A DNA stretch of 55,293 nucleotides from Flavobacteriaceae bacterium (GCA_947488595.1 CANKZI010000018.1:1-55293), one strand, 5' to 3'. Shown: positions 16,550 through 25,722, counted from the first letter of the stretch. The notes: a model not told the origin generated them from the letters alone. Made by a program: numbers and translations.

Positions 16550-19027
16550 CTAAAAAACGAATTCCAAAGTCGCATAAAATGTCCGATTGTCCGACGGAAT
16601 AATTCCGGGACCTGGATAACCTGTTGCCCGTCTTGTAAAATAACTGTTGTCGGTAAAATTGGTAATTCCTGCTTCTAACTTGAACTGTTTCCATTTGTAG
16701 GAAGTGGAAATATCGGCAACATAATACGACGGAATCTCACCAAAAATCCCATAAGTATTATCGTTTTCATCGATTTTATTATTATTCGCCTCAGTAAATT
16801 GCGATGAAACATACGTAAACTGTAAACTCGTCATAAAATTGCCATAGCCAATTCCAGTTCCTATTTTACTATTTACAAAAGGCACAAACTCCACTTTATT
16901 GCCTTCGATATTTGGCGCATCCGACTTCAAATATTCTGAATCCGTAAAGGCAATATTAGAAAAGACATTCCAAACAAAGTTTTCGTTCTCGGCAAAAAAT
17001 GTTTTACTCAAACTCCAATCAATCATGGTTTCAAATCCGTAAGTAATCGCGGTTCCGATATTATCTCTAAAACGCACAACTGCAGCTCCTCCGTTAGGAT
17101 TTTCAGTTTGAAATTCACCAATTTTATCATTGTAGTACAGCGCATAAACACTGGAATCAAAAGTTACTTTATTGGCGATTGTACCACGAATTCCGATATC
17201 AGAGGTATACCCTTTTTCGTCGGTAATATCATCGGCAATCACTTGGCTTGGCGTCACCGTTCTTATATCATTGAAGGTAACCGATCGGTAATTTTGTGAA
17301 ATATTACCATACACTTCAATTCCGTTTTTTGGTTTGTAACTCAACCCAATTCCGAACAATAGAAAATCGCGTTCTTTAGTATTGTTTTCGACTATAGTTT
17401 CATCAAGAATAACATTCCCCGCAAGGTCTAGATTTATTTTTCGAAACGATCCTTGGGCTTGTGTTTTGATTTTCTCAAACCGAAAACCGGGAGTTACAGC
17501 GAATTTTGGTGAAATTCGAAAAATGTTTTCGCCAAAAACTGCAATATTCAAATTTGGAAATGTATAATTGGATTGGTTTGCATAAAAAGGAAATTCGTCA
17601 ACGGCTATATTGAAATCCGGTCCGCTTGCTGAACTTCCCGCCCCTTGAATTCCAGTATTTTTCGACTGATAATATTTGGCGCCAATTAAAAATGCGCTGG
17701 TATTTTGATTGATTTTATAACGCTTCAAAAAACGTGCTTCAGCGCCCCAGTTTACAAAATCGCCTAGTATTAAATCTCTTACAGCGCCGTCAACATCTGG
17801 ATTGGAAACACGATTCTGACGGTAACCAACGGCTTTTCGGCTGGCATCCAGACCGAACAATTGCAACGAAAAATCAGCAGTTTCAGAAAATTCATGTTTT
17901 AAACGAAAAGCAAAAAGATTCCAATTGATATCAAACCAATTGCGCGCTCTGTTGCTTTGCTTCGGGTCTTCGTTAAACATCACATCGGTCAATCCGCCTG
18001 GTTGTTTTGCCAAATAATCAAAATAGGTATAATCAAAATGTAAGGAAGTTCTTTGATTGAACTGGTAATTCAAATTCGCAAAATAATTATGGCTTTTAAA
18101 TTGGGAATTCGGTCTAAATCCATCACCTTGTTTGAAATTGTAAAACGAATAGTAACTGAATTTGCCATTTGTACCGCTCAACGAAGTGAAATTGGTGAAT
18201 AAATTATAGGAACCCATGGTATTTCTGGTCGTTAATTCAAAAGGTTTTGCACTTGGAGATTTGATTTTAAAATTGACCAAACCACCAAACTGCGTTCCAT
18301 ATTGTAAAGATGCAGCACCACGAACGACCTGAATTTCATCTAAAGCTTCGGTTGGCGTAGCATAATAGCTTTCTGGATAACCCAAAACATCGGCGCTAAT
18401 ATCGTAACCATTTTGTCGCGTATTGAAATTAGAAGTCCGATTAGGATCCAAACCACGACCGCCAATACTGAGTTGCAAACCACCATCAGAGCTTTCGTTA
18501 ATCGTTAGTCCAACAACTTGTGCAAAAATCTGACGCGCATTGTTGGTTGCCTTATTGGCTGTGATTTTGTCAATCGAAATGACTTCGGTCTTTTTGCCGG
18601 AGTAAATAGCAGTTTCATCAATGTCTTTGAGTTTATTGAGCGCAAAAATTTTATCTTTTTGTTTGTTGATGACCACTTCCGAAAGGTTTGTAATTGCTGC
18701 TAAAACAACAATTACATTTTGATTCGGCGCGACAATTGTTTGCTCCAAAACCTGAAAATTTTCTTTGTAAAAAACGATATTAAAACTACCTTCATTGGCT
18801 GTTTCCATTGCAAATGCGCCACTACTATCGGTTGTGGTTTTGGTTCCCGAAGTGGTATTGTACAACGCTACTGACGCCAATTTTGTTCCATCGGAAGTAG
18901 TAACAATGCCAGAAATGGTGTTTTGCGAAAAAGTGTTTATCGACAAAAATATAAAAAATAATAAACTACAATCCTTTAATGGTATCGTTGAAAGGTAAAA
19001 TCCAAGTTTTGTGATGGAATGTCTCAT
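16550..19027 (-). CDS. TonB-dependent outer-membrane receptor (FecA-like)
   Basis: 825 residues. A signal-like hydrophobic segment (about 20-34) is followed by a carboxypeptidase-regulatory-like beta domain (NTISGIVTTSDGTKLASVAL, to about 118), a plug (VISIDKITANKATNNARQIF to LDEIQVVRGAASLQYGTQFG, about 145-250) and a 22-strand barrel ending in FYATLEFVF. YGTQFGGLVN resembles FecA/CirA-type siderophore receptors. It uses proton-motive force via TonB to import a scarce ligand, probably a ferric chelate (inference). The start overlaps the HTTM gene by 62 nt; no other ATG would keep the signal peptide, so coupling is likely. Last gene of the DUF4856-imelysin-HTTM operon. Confidence 0.92.
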   Translation of the reverse strand: MRHSITKLGFYLSTIPLKDCSLLFFIFLSINTFSQNTISGIVTTSDGTKLASVALYNTTSGTKTTTDSSGAFAMETANEGSFNIVFYKENFQVLEQTIVAPNQNVIVVLAAITNLSEVVINKQKDKIFALNKLKDIDETAIYSGKKTEVISIDKITANKATNNARQIFAQVVGLTINESSDGGLQLSIGGRGLDPNRTSNFNTRQNGYDISADVLGYPESYYATPTEALDEIQVVRGAASLQYGTQFGGLVNFKIKSPSAKPFELTTRNTMGSYNLFTNFTSLSGTNGKFSYYSFYNFKQGDGFRPNSQFKSHNYFANLNYQFNQRTSLHFDYTYFDYLAKQPGGLTDVMFNEDPKQSNRARNWFDINWNLFAFRLKHEFSETADFSLQLFGLDASRKAVGYRQNRVSNPDVDGAVRDLILGDFVNWGAEARFLKRYKINQNTSAFLIGAKYYQSKNTGIQGAGSSASGPDFNIAVDEFPFYANQSNYTFPNLNIAVFGENIFRISPKFAVTPGFRFEKIKTQAQGSFRKINLDLAGNVILDETIVENNTKERDFLLFGIGLSYKPKNGIEVYGNISQNYRSVTFNDIRTVTPSQVIADDITDEKGYTSDIGIRGTIANKVTFDSSVYALYYNDKIGEFQTENPNGGAAVVRFRDNIGTAITYGFETMIDWSLSKTFFAENENFVWNVFSNIAFTDSEYLKSDAPNIEGNKVEFVPFVNSKIGTGIGYGNFMTSLQFTYVSSQFTEANNNKIDENDNTYGIFGEIPSYYVADISTSYKWKQFKLEAGITNFTDNSYFTRRATGYPGPGIIPSDNRTFYATLEFVF

Positions 19028-20333
19028 TTTCGTTGGCTAAATTTATTTTAGGATTGATGAATCTTTGACTTAATCTTCCGTTCAGTGCAACATAACTGGA
19101 TGCGTAAACTTCGGGATTATTGATGCCTTGTTGCTGATAAAAATCATGCAAATAATGCGCGTATTCAAGTATAAAATCAGGTTGAAATGCCATTTGTTTT
19201 TCTTGAAAAGCAGTCAGAAAAAGTGAATTGTTGATCCTAATTTCTTTTTTAGAAATGGCATCGACAACCACAAACTCGGTGTAACCTGCTTTTTCCATCA
19301 ACATCACACGCCATGAAAATCGGAAACCTTCTTCTGTCCAAAACAATTCGTTTGGATACAACAAATACCGAAAAGGAAACAGCAACTGAAAAACCAAAAA
19401 GCAAGTGATTATAACCAACTTAGCATTATAAATCAAATTGTAATGCTGCATTCTTTCTTTTCCGTTTTCGAAAACAACCGCATTGAATCGGAACAATTTT
19501 GAAATCCAGTGCAAACATTTCTGATGAAAATTGGCATCAAAAAACAACAATGAACTTACAATCATAATGTAGGGAAAAATACCGATTGGGAATAAAATCC
19601 GTGTCAAAACATGAAAAATTACAACCAAAACAAAGCCGAAAATCCTTGTACGCTTGTACAATAATAAAAATACTATGACCAAATCATAAAGCATTCCGGT
19701 ATAACTAAAAGCATAATGCACCCAATTTTCGTTCAATAAACTGCCGATAATCGGAAGATTGGCATTGTTGGGCAACCAAATTTTTAACGGCATGGCTTTA
19801 AGCAACCAATCGGAATTGAGTTTCGCCAAACCTGCATAAATATATACGATGGCCAATAAAAGTTTCAATAAATCAATATTCCAAGATGGAACTTTCTGGA
19901 AATTTATCTTTGCGTTTTTAAAAGCATCCACCGAAAAATAGCAGTTGGCCGGTAAAAAAATAAGCGCAAAACTGATGACACTAATAAAATAATAATGGTT
20001 TAGATAAGTGGTTTTATCCATGAATTCGATATACGTAAAACTCAAAAAGAAAACAACAATTGCAATTCGGTATTTGTAACCAATGGCGACCAAAAATGCG
20101 GACAATCCACAAATAAAAAACAACAAATACGTGAAATTTCCTAAGGGTTTTATCCACTCAAAACCATAATAAGTAAAATGAAATTGTGGCTGAATATAAA
20201 ATTTTTCGATCCAACCATAAATTGCAAAACGAATCAAACTCAATAGCATCATAAAACCAAACGCCAGCCTAAAAAAAGCTAGCGTTGCGGCATGTGAATA
20301 CGAATTCAAGTATTTTTGGATGCTGTTTGTCAT
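18966..20333 (-). CDS. HTTM protein, homologue of vitamin K-dependent gamma-glutamyl carboxylase
   Basis: A 455-residue membrane protein with about seven or eight spans in the first 340 residues. Motifs match the carboxylase family: TTYLNHYYF (His113, at the place of human GGCX His160), YIYAGLAKLNSDW (Lys171, at the place of the catalytic-base Lys218) and the soluble-domain motif FRFSWRVMLMEKAG (compare YSWDMMVHSRS of GGCX). Animal homologues convert Glu to gamma-carboxyglutamate using reduced vitamin K; flavobacteria make menaquinone. It is 2 nt after the imelysin gene and overlaps the receptor gene, so it works with both. The substrate is unknown; the neighbouring lipoproteins are natural candidates. 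Confidence 0.88.
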   Translation of the reverse strand: MTNSIQKYLNSYSHAATLAFFRLAFGFMMLLSLIRFAIYGWIEKFYIQPQFHFTYYGFEWIKPLGNFTYLLFFICGLSAFLVAIGYKYRIAIVVFFLSFTYIEFMDKTTYLNHYYFISVISFALIFLPANCYFSVDAFKNAKINFQKVPSWNIDLLKLLLAIVYIYAGLAKLNSDWLLKAMPLKIWLPNNANLPIIGSLLNENWVHYAFSYTGMLYDLVIVFLLLYKRTRIFGFVLVVIFHVLTRILFPIGIFPYIMIVSSLLFFDANFHQKCLHWISKLFRFNAVVFENGKERMQHYNLIYNAKLVIITCFLVFQLLFPFRYLLYPNELFWTEEGFRFSWRVMLMEKAGYTEFVVVDAISKKEIRINNSLFLTAFQEKQMAFQPDFILEYAHYLHDFYQQQGINNPEVYASSYVALNGRLSQRFINPKINLANENETFHHKTWILPFNDTIKGL

Positions 20334-20335
20334 AA

Positions 20336-21451
20336 TTAGTCGCCGTCGCCATCGACATAATCGATTGGGATGTTTAAGGCTTGCATCATGTCGAGTTTTG
20401 TGTAAATCACATTTTGTTGTAAAGCATCGAAAGCGGCAATCATTTTATTATTATCACTATTGATTTGATTGGAAAAACTATTTTCTAAGTTGGCATTTGC
20501 GGCGTCAATGGCAACAAATTGATTGTTGATGATGGTGCTTAGATTTACTCCATTTCTGACCGCATTTACATGATCCAAATAAGACTTTAAACTTGAGCCA
20601 GTTGTCGTACTATTGAAATGTTTACCATTAAAAAAATCTTCTTGTGCTTGAATGGCAATGAATAGCAATTCTTTTGAAATATCATTTTTGTAAAATCCTT
20701 CTACTTTTTCAGGAAATTTGGTACCGCTGGAGAACAAACCTGCTGGAATTCCTAACTTACCGGTTCTGATGTCTTTTTCAAGATGCTTCACAAACAAATT
20801 GGTCATGGTATTGACAGAACTACTTACTGCTGTTCCGCTAGCAGCAATAAATAAAGCCTTGTAACCACCGTTCCAATCGGCAACCACCACATCAATACTT
20901 GATTTTAGTTTATTGGTAACATTAACCAAATATTGTTTGTAATTATTGGCATTATCATTAGTTGTATAAAAAGCAAGAATTGCAACATCGTTCGTTGCTA
21001 AACCATTAATCAAATAATCCAAAGCAGGAAAACCTTGTTTTGAAAATTGGGATAATAAATTCAAATCATAGCTTCCAGAAGCAATGTTGGCATTAATTCC
21101 TGTAACATCTGTTGGATAGGTGTTAGAGGTTTCTTTAAGGTTGATTTCCATCGCTTTGCCGATATAAAAAGCAGTCACCTTTTGATAGGCTTTGTAAGCT
21201 TCTAACCAAGAAGTTCTCAAAACTTGAAGATTTTCGGTCGTTGGATTAGCATTAAATGAATTTGTATTGTTAACCAAAACGGCCACTTTGCTTTGATAAT
21301 TTTCATAACTTGGAATTATAATATTCTCAGCCCAATTGGTCAAAAGTGCTGTTCTATCAAAGTTATCGCTATTGGTTGCACTTTCGTTATCGCTTGAAGA
21401 GCAAGCCACGACAAAAGATAAAAAAGCAATAAATAAAACTATTTTTTTCAT
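20336..21451 (-). CDS. Imelysin-like lipoprotein (M75-type, metal-uptake associated)
   Basis: 371 residues from the ATG at 21451, where lipoprotein signal MKKIVLFIAFLSFVVACSSS begins; an ATG seven codons upstream adds only polar residues. The imelysin helical-bundle duplication is visible in the TALLTNWAENIIIPSYENYQ and VTAFYIGKAMEIN segments. The usual GxHxxE motif is replaced by GFPALDYLING. Imelysin/EfeO-type proteins bind iron or other metals in the periplasm and are not proteases here. The gene is 143 nt downstream of the DUF4856 gene and 2 nt before the HTTM gene. It has its own TATTTTTG -7 box (21470-21477). Confidence 0.87.
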   Translation of the reverse strand: MKKIVLFIAFLSFVVACSSSDNESATNSDNFDRTALLTNWAENIIIPSYENYQSKVAVLVNNTNSFNANPTTENLQVLRTSWLEAYKAYQKVTAFYIGKAMEINLKETSNTYPTDVTGINANIASGSYDLNLLSQFSKQGFPALDYLINGLATNDVAILAFYTTNDNANNYKQYLVNVTNKLKSSIDVVVADWNGGYKALFIAASGTAVSSSVNTMTNLFVKHLEKDIRTGKLGIPAGLFSSGTKFPEKVEGFYKNDISKELLFIAIQAQEDFFNGKHFNSTTTGSSLKSYLDHVNAVRNGVNLSTIINNQFVAIDAANANLENSFSNQINSDNNKMIAAFDALQQNVIYTKLDMMQALNIPIDYVDGDGD

Positions 21452-21469
21452 TCTCAATTTTTTTGTTTG

Positions 21470-21477
21470 CAAAAATA
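21470..21477 (-). promoter_or_regulatory. Putative internal -7 box before the imelysin gene
   Basis: On the minus strand TATTTTTG matches TAnnTTTG. It lies 18 bases before the ATG. No clear TTTG lies at the expected distance upstream; that position is close to the palindrome at 21502-21518. Confidence 0.4.
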
Positions 21478-21501
21478 CACAATCCTATTTCAGTTATCTA
21501 T

Positions 21502-21518
21502 ATTTATTCTAAATAAAT
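21502..21518. promoter_or_regulatory. Operator-like palindrome in the DUF4856-imelysin gap
   Basis: ATTTATTCTAAATAAAT is a near-perfect palindrome about a central CTA/TAG. On the minus strand it reads ATTTATTTAGAATAAAT, sharing TTTATTTAGAATAA-T with the site at 22874-22897. It is a third copy of the same putative regulator site in one operon. Confidence 0.5.
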
Positions 21519-21594
21519 TCTAACAATCATTTAAATAAATAAACATGGCAATGGTTCATTTGGTTTTTTAAAATAGACCGGCTAAAATTTGAAC

Positions 21595-22803
21595 TTAATT
21601 TACTATTGCTGCCTGTGCAACAGTAAAACCAAATCTTGAAGCAATCTGTGTAGCTATCGCATCTAATTTTGGAGACAACGTATCAATGTCCCAAAATCCA
21701 TTTGTGCCACTTAATAAAGAAGCGAGCATTGCATCTACTTCTGATTTAGAGAAATAAGGATTGTTAGTGTTGGGTTTATTTGTATATCTGAGAGACATAA
21801 TAAATCCATAACCTTCTGACAAATCATGAAAGGCAGCGGCGCCATTATCGGTCAACAATTTGGATTTCCCAACCTGTAAGTAATATACCGAACGAACGGC
21901 TACTACAAGCGCCAATTTTTCTTTTATAATATTAATTTGCGCGTCTCTTGTAGCATAATCATTGGCGACAATTGCTGCACGGCCCTTTCTGAAAGCCAAA
22001 GAAATATCATTTTTAATAGTGTTGAAATCAACATCAGCATTTACTTTTGTTATATATTCAGACAAAAATTTATCACCTGTAGCACCAAATACATAACCGA
22101 AAGCTTCATCCCAATAGTGCTCCATTTTAGTATAATTGTTGCCTCCGTCGAGTACTTTATTGGTGTTATTTATACGATTATCATTTTCATCCAATTTATT
22201 TAAACTTAAATAATTATTGACTACTTGATCTAAAAATGTTGCACCAATTGTTCCTTTTAAAAAAACTTGTACAGGCTCTAAACCATTTGCAGAAAAATAC
22301 CTTGCAGCAACACCAATACCATATTTTCCAGCCATACCGTTAGAAGCATTTGCGCCTAGACTTGCGATGTTTAAGTCGAGGAATTGTGTTTCAAAAAAGG
22401 AGCGCACTGCAACTTGTTCTGTAACCGAGCCACCGCCATTGAATAGTGTAAAATAATCTTGTGATGCTGCCGTTTTGTTTTTTAATTGTCTGTCAGAGAC
22501 ATTTAAAACTTCAGATGAGAATTGATTATTTGTGTTAGCGTACATCGACACCAATTTAGAATCGTCTACAATCAAACTATTTGTTGTTTGGTTTTTTACA
22601 TAAGAACTCATTTCATCGAGCATCAAAATTCTTGCAGATTGACCCGAAAAATCTACAGAAGAAGCTGCGTCTCTTTGAAAAGTGTATGTCTCAGGTGTGG
22701 TATAATAATAATCTTCTTTTACTGCTGAATCGTCATCGGAGCAAGAAAGAACAATTAAAAAAAGAAAAAAAAGAGGCAGTAATATTGGTTTTCTAAAATT
22801 CAC
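21595..22803 (-). CDS. DUF4856 lipoprotein
   Basis: 402 residues with lipoprotein signal LPLFFLFLIVLSCSDDD. The mature part starts TPETYTFQRDAASSVDFSGQ, the DUF4856 signature, and contains KMEHYWDEAFGYVFGA, a motif typical of that family. It is mostly helical, like the imelysins beside which DUF4856 proteins are regularly encoded in Bacteroidetes. Periplasmic or surface metal-binding is inferred from that context. First gene of the operon; promoter at 22840-22872 places the transcription start about 30 bases before the ATG. Confidence 0.86.
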   Translation of the reverse strand: MNFRKPILLPLFFLFLIVLSCSDDDSAVKEDYYYTTPETYTFQRDAASSVDFSGQSARILMLDEMSSYVKNQTTNSLIVDDSKLVSMYANTNNQFSSEVLNVSDRQLKNKTAASQDYFTLFNGGGSVTEQVAVRSFFETQFLDLNIASLGANASNGMAGKYGIGVAARYFSANGLEPVQVFLKGTIGATFLDQVVNNYLSLNKLDENDNRINNTNKVLDGGNNYTKMEHYWDEAFGYVFGATGDKFLSEYITKVNADVDFNTIKNDISLAFRKGRAAIVANDYATRDAQINIIKEKLALVVAVRSVYYLQVGKSKLLTDNGAAAFHDLSEGYGFIMSLRYTNKPNTNNPYFSKSEVDAMLASLLSGTNGFWDIDTLSPKLDAIATQIASRFGFTVAQAAIVN

Positions 22804-22809
22804 AATAAA

Positions 22810-22833
22810 TTTATTTAGATTGATTAAAAATAA
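22810..22833. promoter_or_regulatory. 24-bp operator-like site, proximal copy
   Basis: Starts TTTATTTAGATTGATTAAAA and ends ATAA. It matches 22874-22897 at 22 of 24 positions. It covers the initial transcribed region of the DUF4856-imelysin operon. Interpretation as a metalloregulator site (Fur or DtxR type) is inference. Confidence 0.6.
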
Positions 22834-22839
22834 TTATTG

Positions 22840-22872
22840 CAAATATAATTCACATTTATTCATATATCCAAA
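22840..22872 (-). promoter_or_regulatory. Promoter of the DUF4856-imelysin-HTTM-receptor operon
   Basis: On the minus strand TTTG (22869-22872), a 21-bp spacer and TATATTTG (22840-22847) match the Bacteroidetes consensus in full. The two 24-bp repeats flank it: one overlaps the -33 box, the other the start of transcription. Confidence 0.72.
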
Positions 22873-22873
22873 T

Positions 22874-22897
22874 TTTATTTAGAATAATTAAAAATAA
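22874..22897. promoter_or_regulatory. 24-bp operator-like site, distal copy
   Basis: Starts TTTATTTAGAATAATTAAAA and ends ATAA. It is a direct repeat of 22810-22833 at a start-to-start distance of 64 bp, close to six helical turns. It begins 2 bp past the -33 box. From here to 23158 I see no gene or further repeat. Confidence 0.6.
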
Positions 22898-23158
22898 AAA
22901 AAAGCTGTTGAAAAGATTAGAAGATCATTTTAGATTAGGAAGAAATCGTTGAAAATAAAACATAAAATTGAATGGAAAACCAATCGAATTGGATTAAAAT
23001 TTTTAAATCATTATCGGACTTTACACCAAAAAAAATCTATAAAAATGATGCCCGTAAGGAAAAGGTAAAAAAATTTGATTTTTGTACGATAAAAAACTGA
23101 TTTTCACAAAGTAAAAAAACGGTTTGGCATTTCAAGAGCAATTATACCGAAGTACAAC

Positions 23159-24730
23159 TCAATTTTTCATCACTTTGCGCATTAATAATCCTTTGCTTGT
23201 GTTTGCTTTTATGAAGTAAATTCCATTTGCCAAACCAGTCAAATCAAGTTTTTCTGAGACCAACATTCCTAATGCATTGTAAATTTTAACCTCTTTAATT
23301 ACCGTTGCATTATCTGCAAACTTCAAAATACCGGTAGTCGGATTTGGATACAATTCTAAACTCGAATTGGTAAAAAAACTATCATCTGACAATAGTTGAA
23401 CGGCATAACAATCAGAAACACTCACGCAGCCGTTGGTGGTGAGTTGTACCGCATAATTTCCATTTTGTACGGCTGTAAAAGAAACAGCAGTTGCATTTGC
23501 AATTGGCGCATTATTATTATTACAATCCAACCATTGATAATTTGTACCGGCTAGGATTCTGTCTGCAGTTAAAGTAGCTTCGTTTACCGTAACGTTGGTT
23601 GTAAAAGCATTTTGAGTGTCAGAAATAATAACAGGAATTACGATTTCATCTGTCGTTGATGGATTGCAAAGCGAATTGGTTATCGTCAAAGTTACGTTCT
23701 TATTTCCTGGACAAGTGTACGTATGCGTTGGGTTTTCTGTTGTTGCTGTTGCGCCGTCACCGAAATCCCATAAGTACGCATCCGCATTGTTACTCGCATT
23801 AACAAACGAAACTATGGCTTCTTGAGCAATTGGATCAAAATCTGCAACTACTGGCAAATATCCAAATAAGGCCAAAGGTTGAAGGCATTGTTGGTTGTCG
23901 ATATAACTTGCGTTGGTGGGTGTCCAAACGCTTCCCAAAAGCAATCCTGAAACTTCTAAAACAGGGATGCCATAAGCAGTATCAAACCATTTGTAACTCA
24001 CTGTTGTTACAGTTGTTGGTGTAGTTTGTCCTTGAGTAACAATACTGGTGTTTTCGACAAGCGTAGTTTTCATTTTTAATACATTTTGAAAAACTCCAAA
24101 AGGTGTTGTTAAGGCGCCCCAACCTTCAACTAAATTGGTTCTATCGAATGTATTGGTATAAAGTAAATCAACTCCCAAAGGATTCAAATCTATGGAATAA
24201 CTGCCACTATTTGTATAATTGTCATTGTAACCAATAGGAAAAGAATAAACTAAATCGGGAACGGTATAATTGATAGTATAAGGCACACTAATTCCGCCAA
24301 TTGTAAAGGTAGCACCTAACATTTTATTTTTGAGCGACGTAGCATCTTTTTTACTGTGTTCAAAAACATTGGTTACACCATAACCTTGGATAGACAATCC
24401 GTCACCCAATTTATTGGCTAAATTGAATGAATTGTTAAATTGCGAGTTGCAATTGGTGAAATAAAAATTTTGGAAACACCATGTATTTTTATAGTTCGTG
24501 GTTGTTGGATTTACGTAGGTAATTGTCTCTTGATTAGCAGGTTCTAACGCACTATAATTCCAATTAAAATTGGTTCCTGTAGCCACAAAATCCAAATCGG
24601 CAATTCCTATCGAAGTGCTACTTACAATATAATTTTCATTTACCGCAGCAAAATCGGTTGAATTGTATGTAATTTGAGAGCACATCGTTAATGAAAAAAG
24701 TAACGTCGCTAAATAGGTAATTCTTTTCAT
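23159..24730 (-). CDS. Secreted PKD-domain protein with T9SS sorting tail
   Basis: 523 residues. Signal peptide MKRITYLATLLFSLTMCS; long unrecognised beta-rich N-terminal region (to about 290); one PKD domain around 295-365 with the hallmark YLWDFGDGATATTENPTHTY; an Ig-like segment; and a type A T9SS C-terminal domain (LELYPNPTTGILKF, then NGIYFIKANTSKGLLMRKV). It is exported through the outer membrane and may be attached to the cell surface. PKD domains usually serve in carbohydrate or protein adhesion; no catalytic domain is visible. 260 bases without a gene separate it from the lipoprotein gene upstream. Confidence 0.87.
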   Translation of the reverse strand: MKRITYLATLLFSLTMCSQITYNSTDFAAVNENYIVSSTSIGIADLDFVATGTNFNWNYSALEPANQETITYVNPTTTNYKNTWCFQNFYFTNCNSQFNNSFNLANKLGDGLSIQGYGVTNVFEHSKKDATSLKNKMLGATFTIGGISVPYTINYTVPDLVYSFPIGYNDNYTNSGSYSIDLNPLGVDLLYTNTFDRTNLVEGWGALTTPFGVFQNVLKMKTTLVENTSIVTQGQTTPTTVTTVSYKWFDTAYGIPVLEVSGLLLGSVWTPTNASYIDNQQCLQPLALFGYLPVVADFDPIAQEAIVSFVNASNNADAYLWDFGDGATATTENPTHTYTCPGNKNVTLTITNSLCNPSTTDEIVIPVIISDTQNAFTTNVTVNEATLTADRILAGTNYQWLDCNNNNAPIANATAVSFTAVQNGNYAVQLTTNGCVSVSDCYAVQLLSDDSFFTNSSLELYPNPTTGILKFADNATVIKEVKIYNALGMLVSEKLDLTGLANGIYFIKANTSKGLLMRKVMKN

Positions 24731-24990
24731 AGTAATGGTATTTAATTCATTATCATTTTTATAGATTTATTATTCGCTATGTAATTTAATGTATTGCATT
24801 TGACAAAATTATTTGTAAACCAACCATTTTTGGAAAAATCAAGCAATTTGGCAACTAAATTGACAAAAATCAAATATGGAACGTAAAAATTAGTGCATCT
24901 CCCAGAAAAGAGCATATTGGCTTTTAATGAGATTAGAGAACTTTATTTTAGTGAAAAAATATAGCGGTTGCTAAAATTACACTTTTTCAA

Positions 24991-25722
24991 TTATTTTCCA
25001 ATCGGATTATAATCGGCTACTTTCCAATCTTTGTTATTCAAATCAACAAAATGATAATGAATAAGGTCATTTTTGTCGAATTGCCCGTTTTTGTTCGTGT
25101 CATCGATGGTTCTAAAATACAATCGGTTGGTAGCTTCAACTAAACTCCAATTTATTAATTCCTGAAAATCAGATGATAATTTAGTAAACCGATTGCCATT
25201 GATTTCACTTAGATACAAAGTTTTAATATCGTTTCCATCCCATTTTCCATCTTTATTCGTGTCCATATCTGCCAAAGTATAAACCAAAATTTGTTGTTTG
25301 GTTTTATCAGAAACGGATTTCAAATAGGTAACTGTTTCAATCAAAATGGGTTTGTCGGTCAAAGTTTTAATTGAATCTGAACCAATTTCTTGGAACTTTA
25401 AATTCGTTAAAAAACCAGTGATTTCATTTTCATCATTGTTAGAAATTCTAAAACTCACTTCATCATTATTTGAAGTAGAAGCATAAACTAGCTTGTCATT
25501 TTTTGTAAAAACCTGTAATTTTCCTATCGGATGAATCAAATATTTAGTGCCATTCATTACAATAGGCAAATCTGCAACAGCAATTTGTGAGGAATCAACT
25601 TTTACTGGTTTTGCATTTGTTTTGGAAGTATTTTCATAAATCACTTTGGGCGTTTCGACTTCTTTTTTGCAGCCTAAAATGCTCAAAGATACAAGGACTA
25701 ATAATAAAGATATTTTTCTCAT
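24991..25722 (-). CDS. Lipoprotein with two EF-hand-like calcium loops
   Basis: 243 residues with lipoprotein signal MRKISLLLVLVSLSILGCKK. Two 12-residue loops, DTNKDGKWDGND and DTNKNGQFDKND, place Asp/Asn at positions 1, 3, 5, 9 and 12 with Gly at 6, as in EF-hand or dockerin-type calcium sites. They are about 60 residues apart, in the C-terminal half. The rest is beta-rich and unrecognised. It is encoded 73 bases downstream of a TonB receptor gene on the same strand, so it may be a surface or periplasmic partner of it. Function unknown. Confidence 0.75.
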   Translation of the reverse strand: MRKISLLLVLVSLSILGCKKEVETPKVIYENTSKTNAKPVKVDSSQIAVADLPIVMNGTKYLIHPIGKLQVFTKNDKLVYASTSNNDEVSFRISNNDENEITGFLTNLKFQEIGSDSIKTLTDKPILIETVTYLKSVSDKTKQQILVYTLADMDTNKDGKWDGNDIKTLYLSEINGNRFTKLSSDFQELINWSLVEATNRLYFRTIDDTNKNGQFDKNDLIHYHFVDLNNKDWKVADYNPIGK

